A program made the position numbers and the translations under genes. The notes beneath the pieces are model-generated. The model worked only from the letters and a program-made list of their open reading frames with translations. It was not told where the DNA came from and made no database searches. A DNA stretch of 15,807 nt from an uncultured Nitrospinaceae bacterium (GTDB lineage: Bacteria > Nitrospinota > Nitrospinia > Nitrospinales > VA-1): NCBI GenBank assembly GCA_938073925.1, contig CALJGH010000013.1, positions 1-15,807 on the forward strand, read 5' to 3'. This document shows, piece by piece, positions 15,220 through 15,807 of this stretch (position 1 is the first letter of the stretch; the number at the start of each line of letters is the position of its first letter).

Positions 15220-15807
15220 ATGACCTCTCAATCTAAAAATTTGGATAAAGTTATATCGTTCAGCCTAATGAGCTTTGTCTGCTTCTCTTTTTTTTCCATC
15301 AGTTTGACGCAGATTTCTTGCGGAGTTGGTGGGTTGGCATGGATGATAAAATGTTGTTTGACCCGATCATGGGGAGAGCAGACCTTTCCTCTAAAAATCC
15401 CATTTTTGTTTTTTGTTCTGGCTTGCCTTGTGGCAGTTGTCGGGGCTGTGGATTTCTCTGTAAGCTATAAGTCACTCAAACGACTGCTTGAAATTTTGAT
15501 ATTTTTTTGGGCTGTAAATTGTATTAACAGTCAAGATATAAGAGAGCGGCTTACTTTGCTTTTAATCGCTTCTGCTACTCTTTCTACTCTGACGGGCTTT
15601 TACACCTCCTGGGAAACCGTTATCAATCCTGCAGGTAACTCCTTAGTTGAAGGAGTAAGGGCTGAAGGCACAATGAGTGTCTATATGACCTATGCGGGTC
15701 TTTTAATGCTGGCTCTTTTGCTTGCCTCCGGAAAACTTATTTTTTCTCCCAAAGAAAACAAATGGATTTATATTGCTTTTACCATGATGTCGGTTTGTCT
15801 CCTCTTT
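15220..15807 (+). CDS. O-antigen ligase / polymerase family protein (partial, C-terminus beyond window)
   Basis: An open frame of 196 codons runs off the right edge without a stop. It encodes about six hydrophobic segments (approximately residues 11-30, 58-77, 88-102, 110-128, 153-170 and 181-196). The segment GTMSVYMTYAGLLMLAL near residues 150-166 matches the motif of O-antigen ligases (WaaL) and polymerases of the Wzy_C superfamily, which act on undecaprenyl-linked glycans in the inner membrane. The key large periplasmic loop lies outside the window, so ligase and polymerase cannot be separated. No ribosome site is visible before the ATG at 15220. It follows the methyltransferase gene by 63 bases on the same strand, probably in one transcript. 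Confidence 0.78.
   Translation, partial: MTSQSKNLDKVISFSLMSFVCFSFFSISLTQISCGVGGLAWMIKCCLTRSWGEQTFPLKIPFLFFVLACLVAVVGAVDFSVSYKSLKRLLEILIFFWAVNCINSQDIRERLTLLLIASATLSTLTGFYTSWETVINPAGNSLVEGVRAEGTMSVYMTYAGLLMLALLLASGKLIFSPKENKWIYIAFTMMSVCLLF

Noticed and set aside
1..15807. CRISPR arrays, transposases, integrases, toxin-antitoxin or phage genes
   Set aside because: No regularly spaced repeats and no recognisable proteins of these kinds in any frame.

Overview
The window comes from a Gram-negative bacterium of moderate GC content. The presence of an LptG-type lipopolysaccharide exporter subunit, an O-antigen ligase and lipid-linked-sugar glycosyltransferase chemistry indicates an outer membrane. 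The gene mix (thioredoxin-like [2Fe-2S] ferredoxin, SspB-like adaptor, AmgK-like kinase, DUF255 protein) would suit Nitrospinota or a deltaproteobacterium-like lineage, but this is an inference from gene content only; there is no rRNA or taxonomic marker here.

Layout. Positions 1-2391 are on the minus strand: a quinone-oxidoreductase-like dehydrogenase, a small unknown protein read from a TTG start, a receiver-domain fragment lacking its N-terminal third, a tRNA-His(GUG) with a good promoter, and an SspB-like ClpXP adaptor. Positions 2392-2738 are a divergent intergenic region holding an 81-bp imperfect palindrome that looks like a dispersed MITE/REP-type repeat. An exported metallo-beta-lactamase-fold hydrolase follows on the plus strand, with hairpins after it. 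From 10575 down to 3758 five minus-strand genes follow: an AmgK-like sugar kinase, lptG and a short Ppx/GppA phosphatase in one likely transcript, then ilvB with its own promoter and a structured leader, then an ArnT-like glycosyltransferase. A small ferredoxin (plus) converges on bioB (minus), and the gap between them contains two strong hairpins. DUF255 (YyaL-like) lies upstream of bioB on the same strand. The right end is a plus-strand pair, a SAM methyltransferase and the N-terminal half of an O-antigen ligase, probably the edge of a surface-polysaccharide locus.

How the genes relate. A cell-envelope theme recurs (AmgK-like kinase, LptG, GT39 glycosyltransferase, methyltransferase, O-antigen ligase), mixed with housekeeping metabolism (branched-chain amino acids, biotin, polyphosphate/(p)ppGpp). 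I see no phage, CRISPR, transposase or obvious defence cassette. The points most worth checking are the biotin synthase with altered auxiliary-cluster ligands, the decayed receiver next to tRNA-His, the palindromic repeat, and the ilvB leader with a palindrome over its transcription start. No convincing wholly novel system was found.
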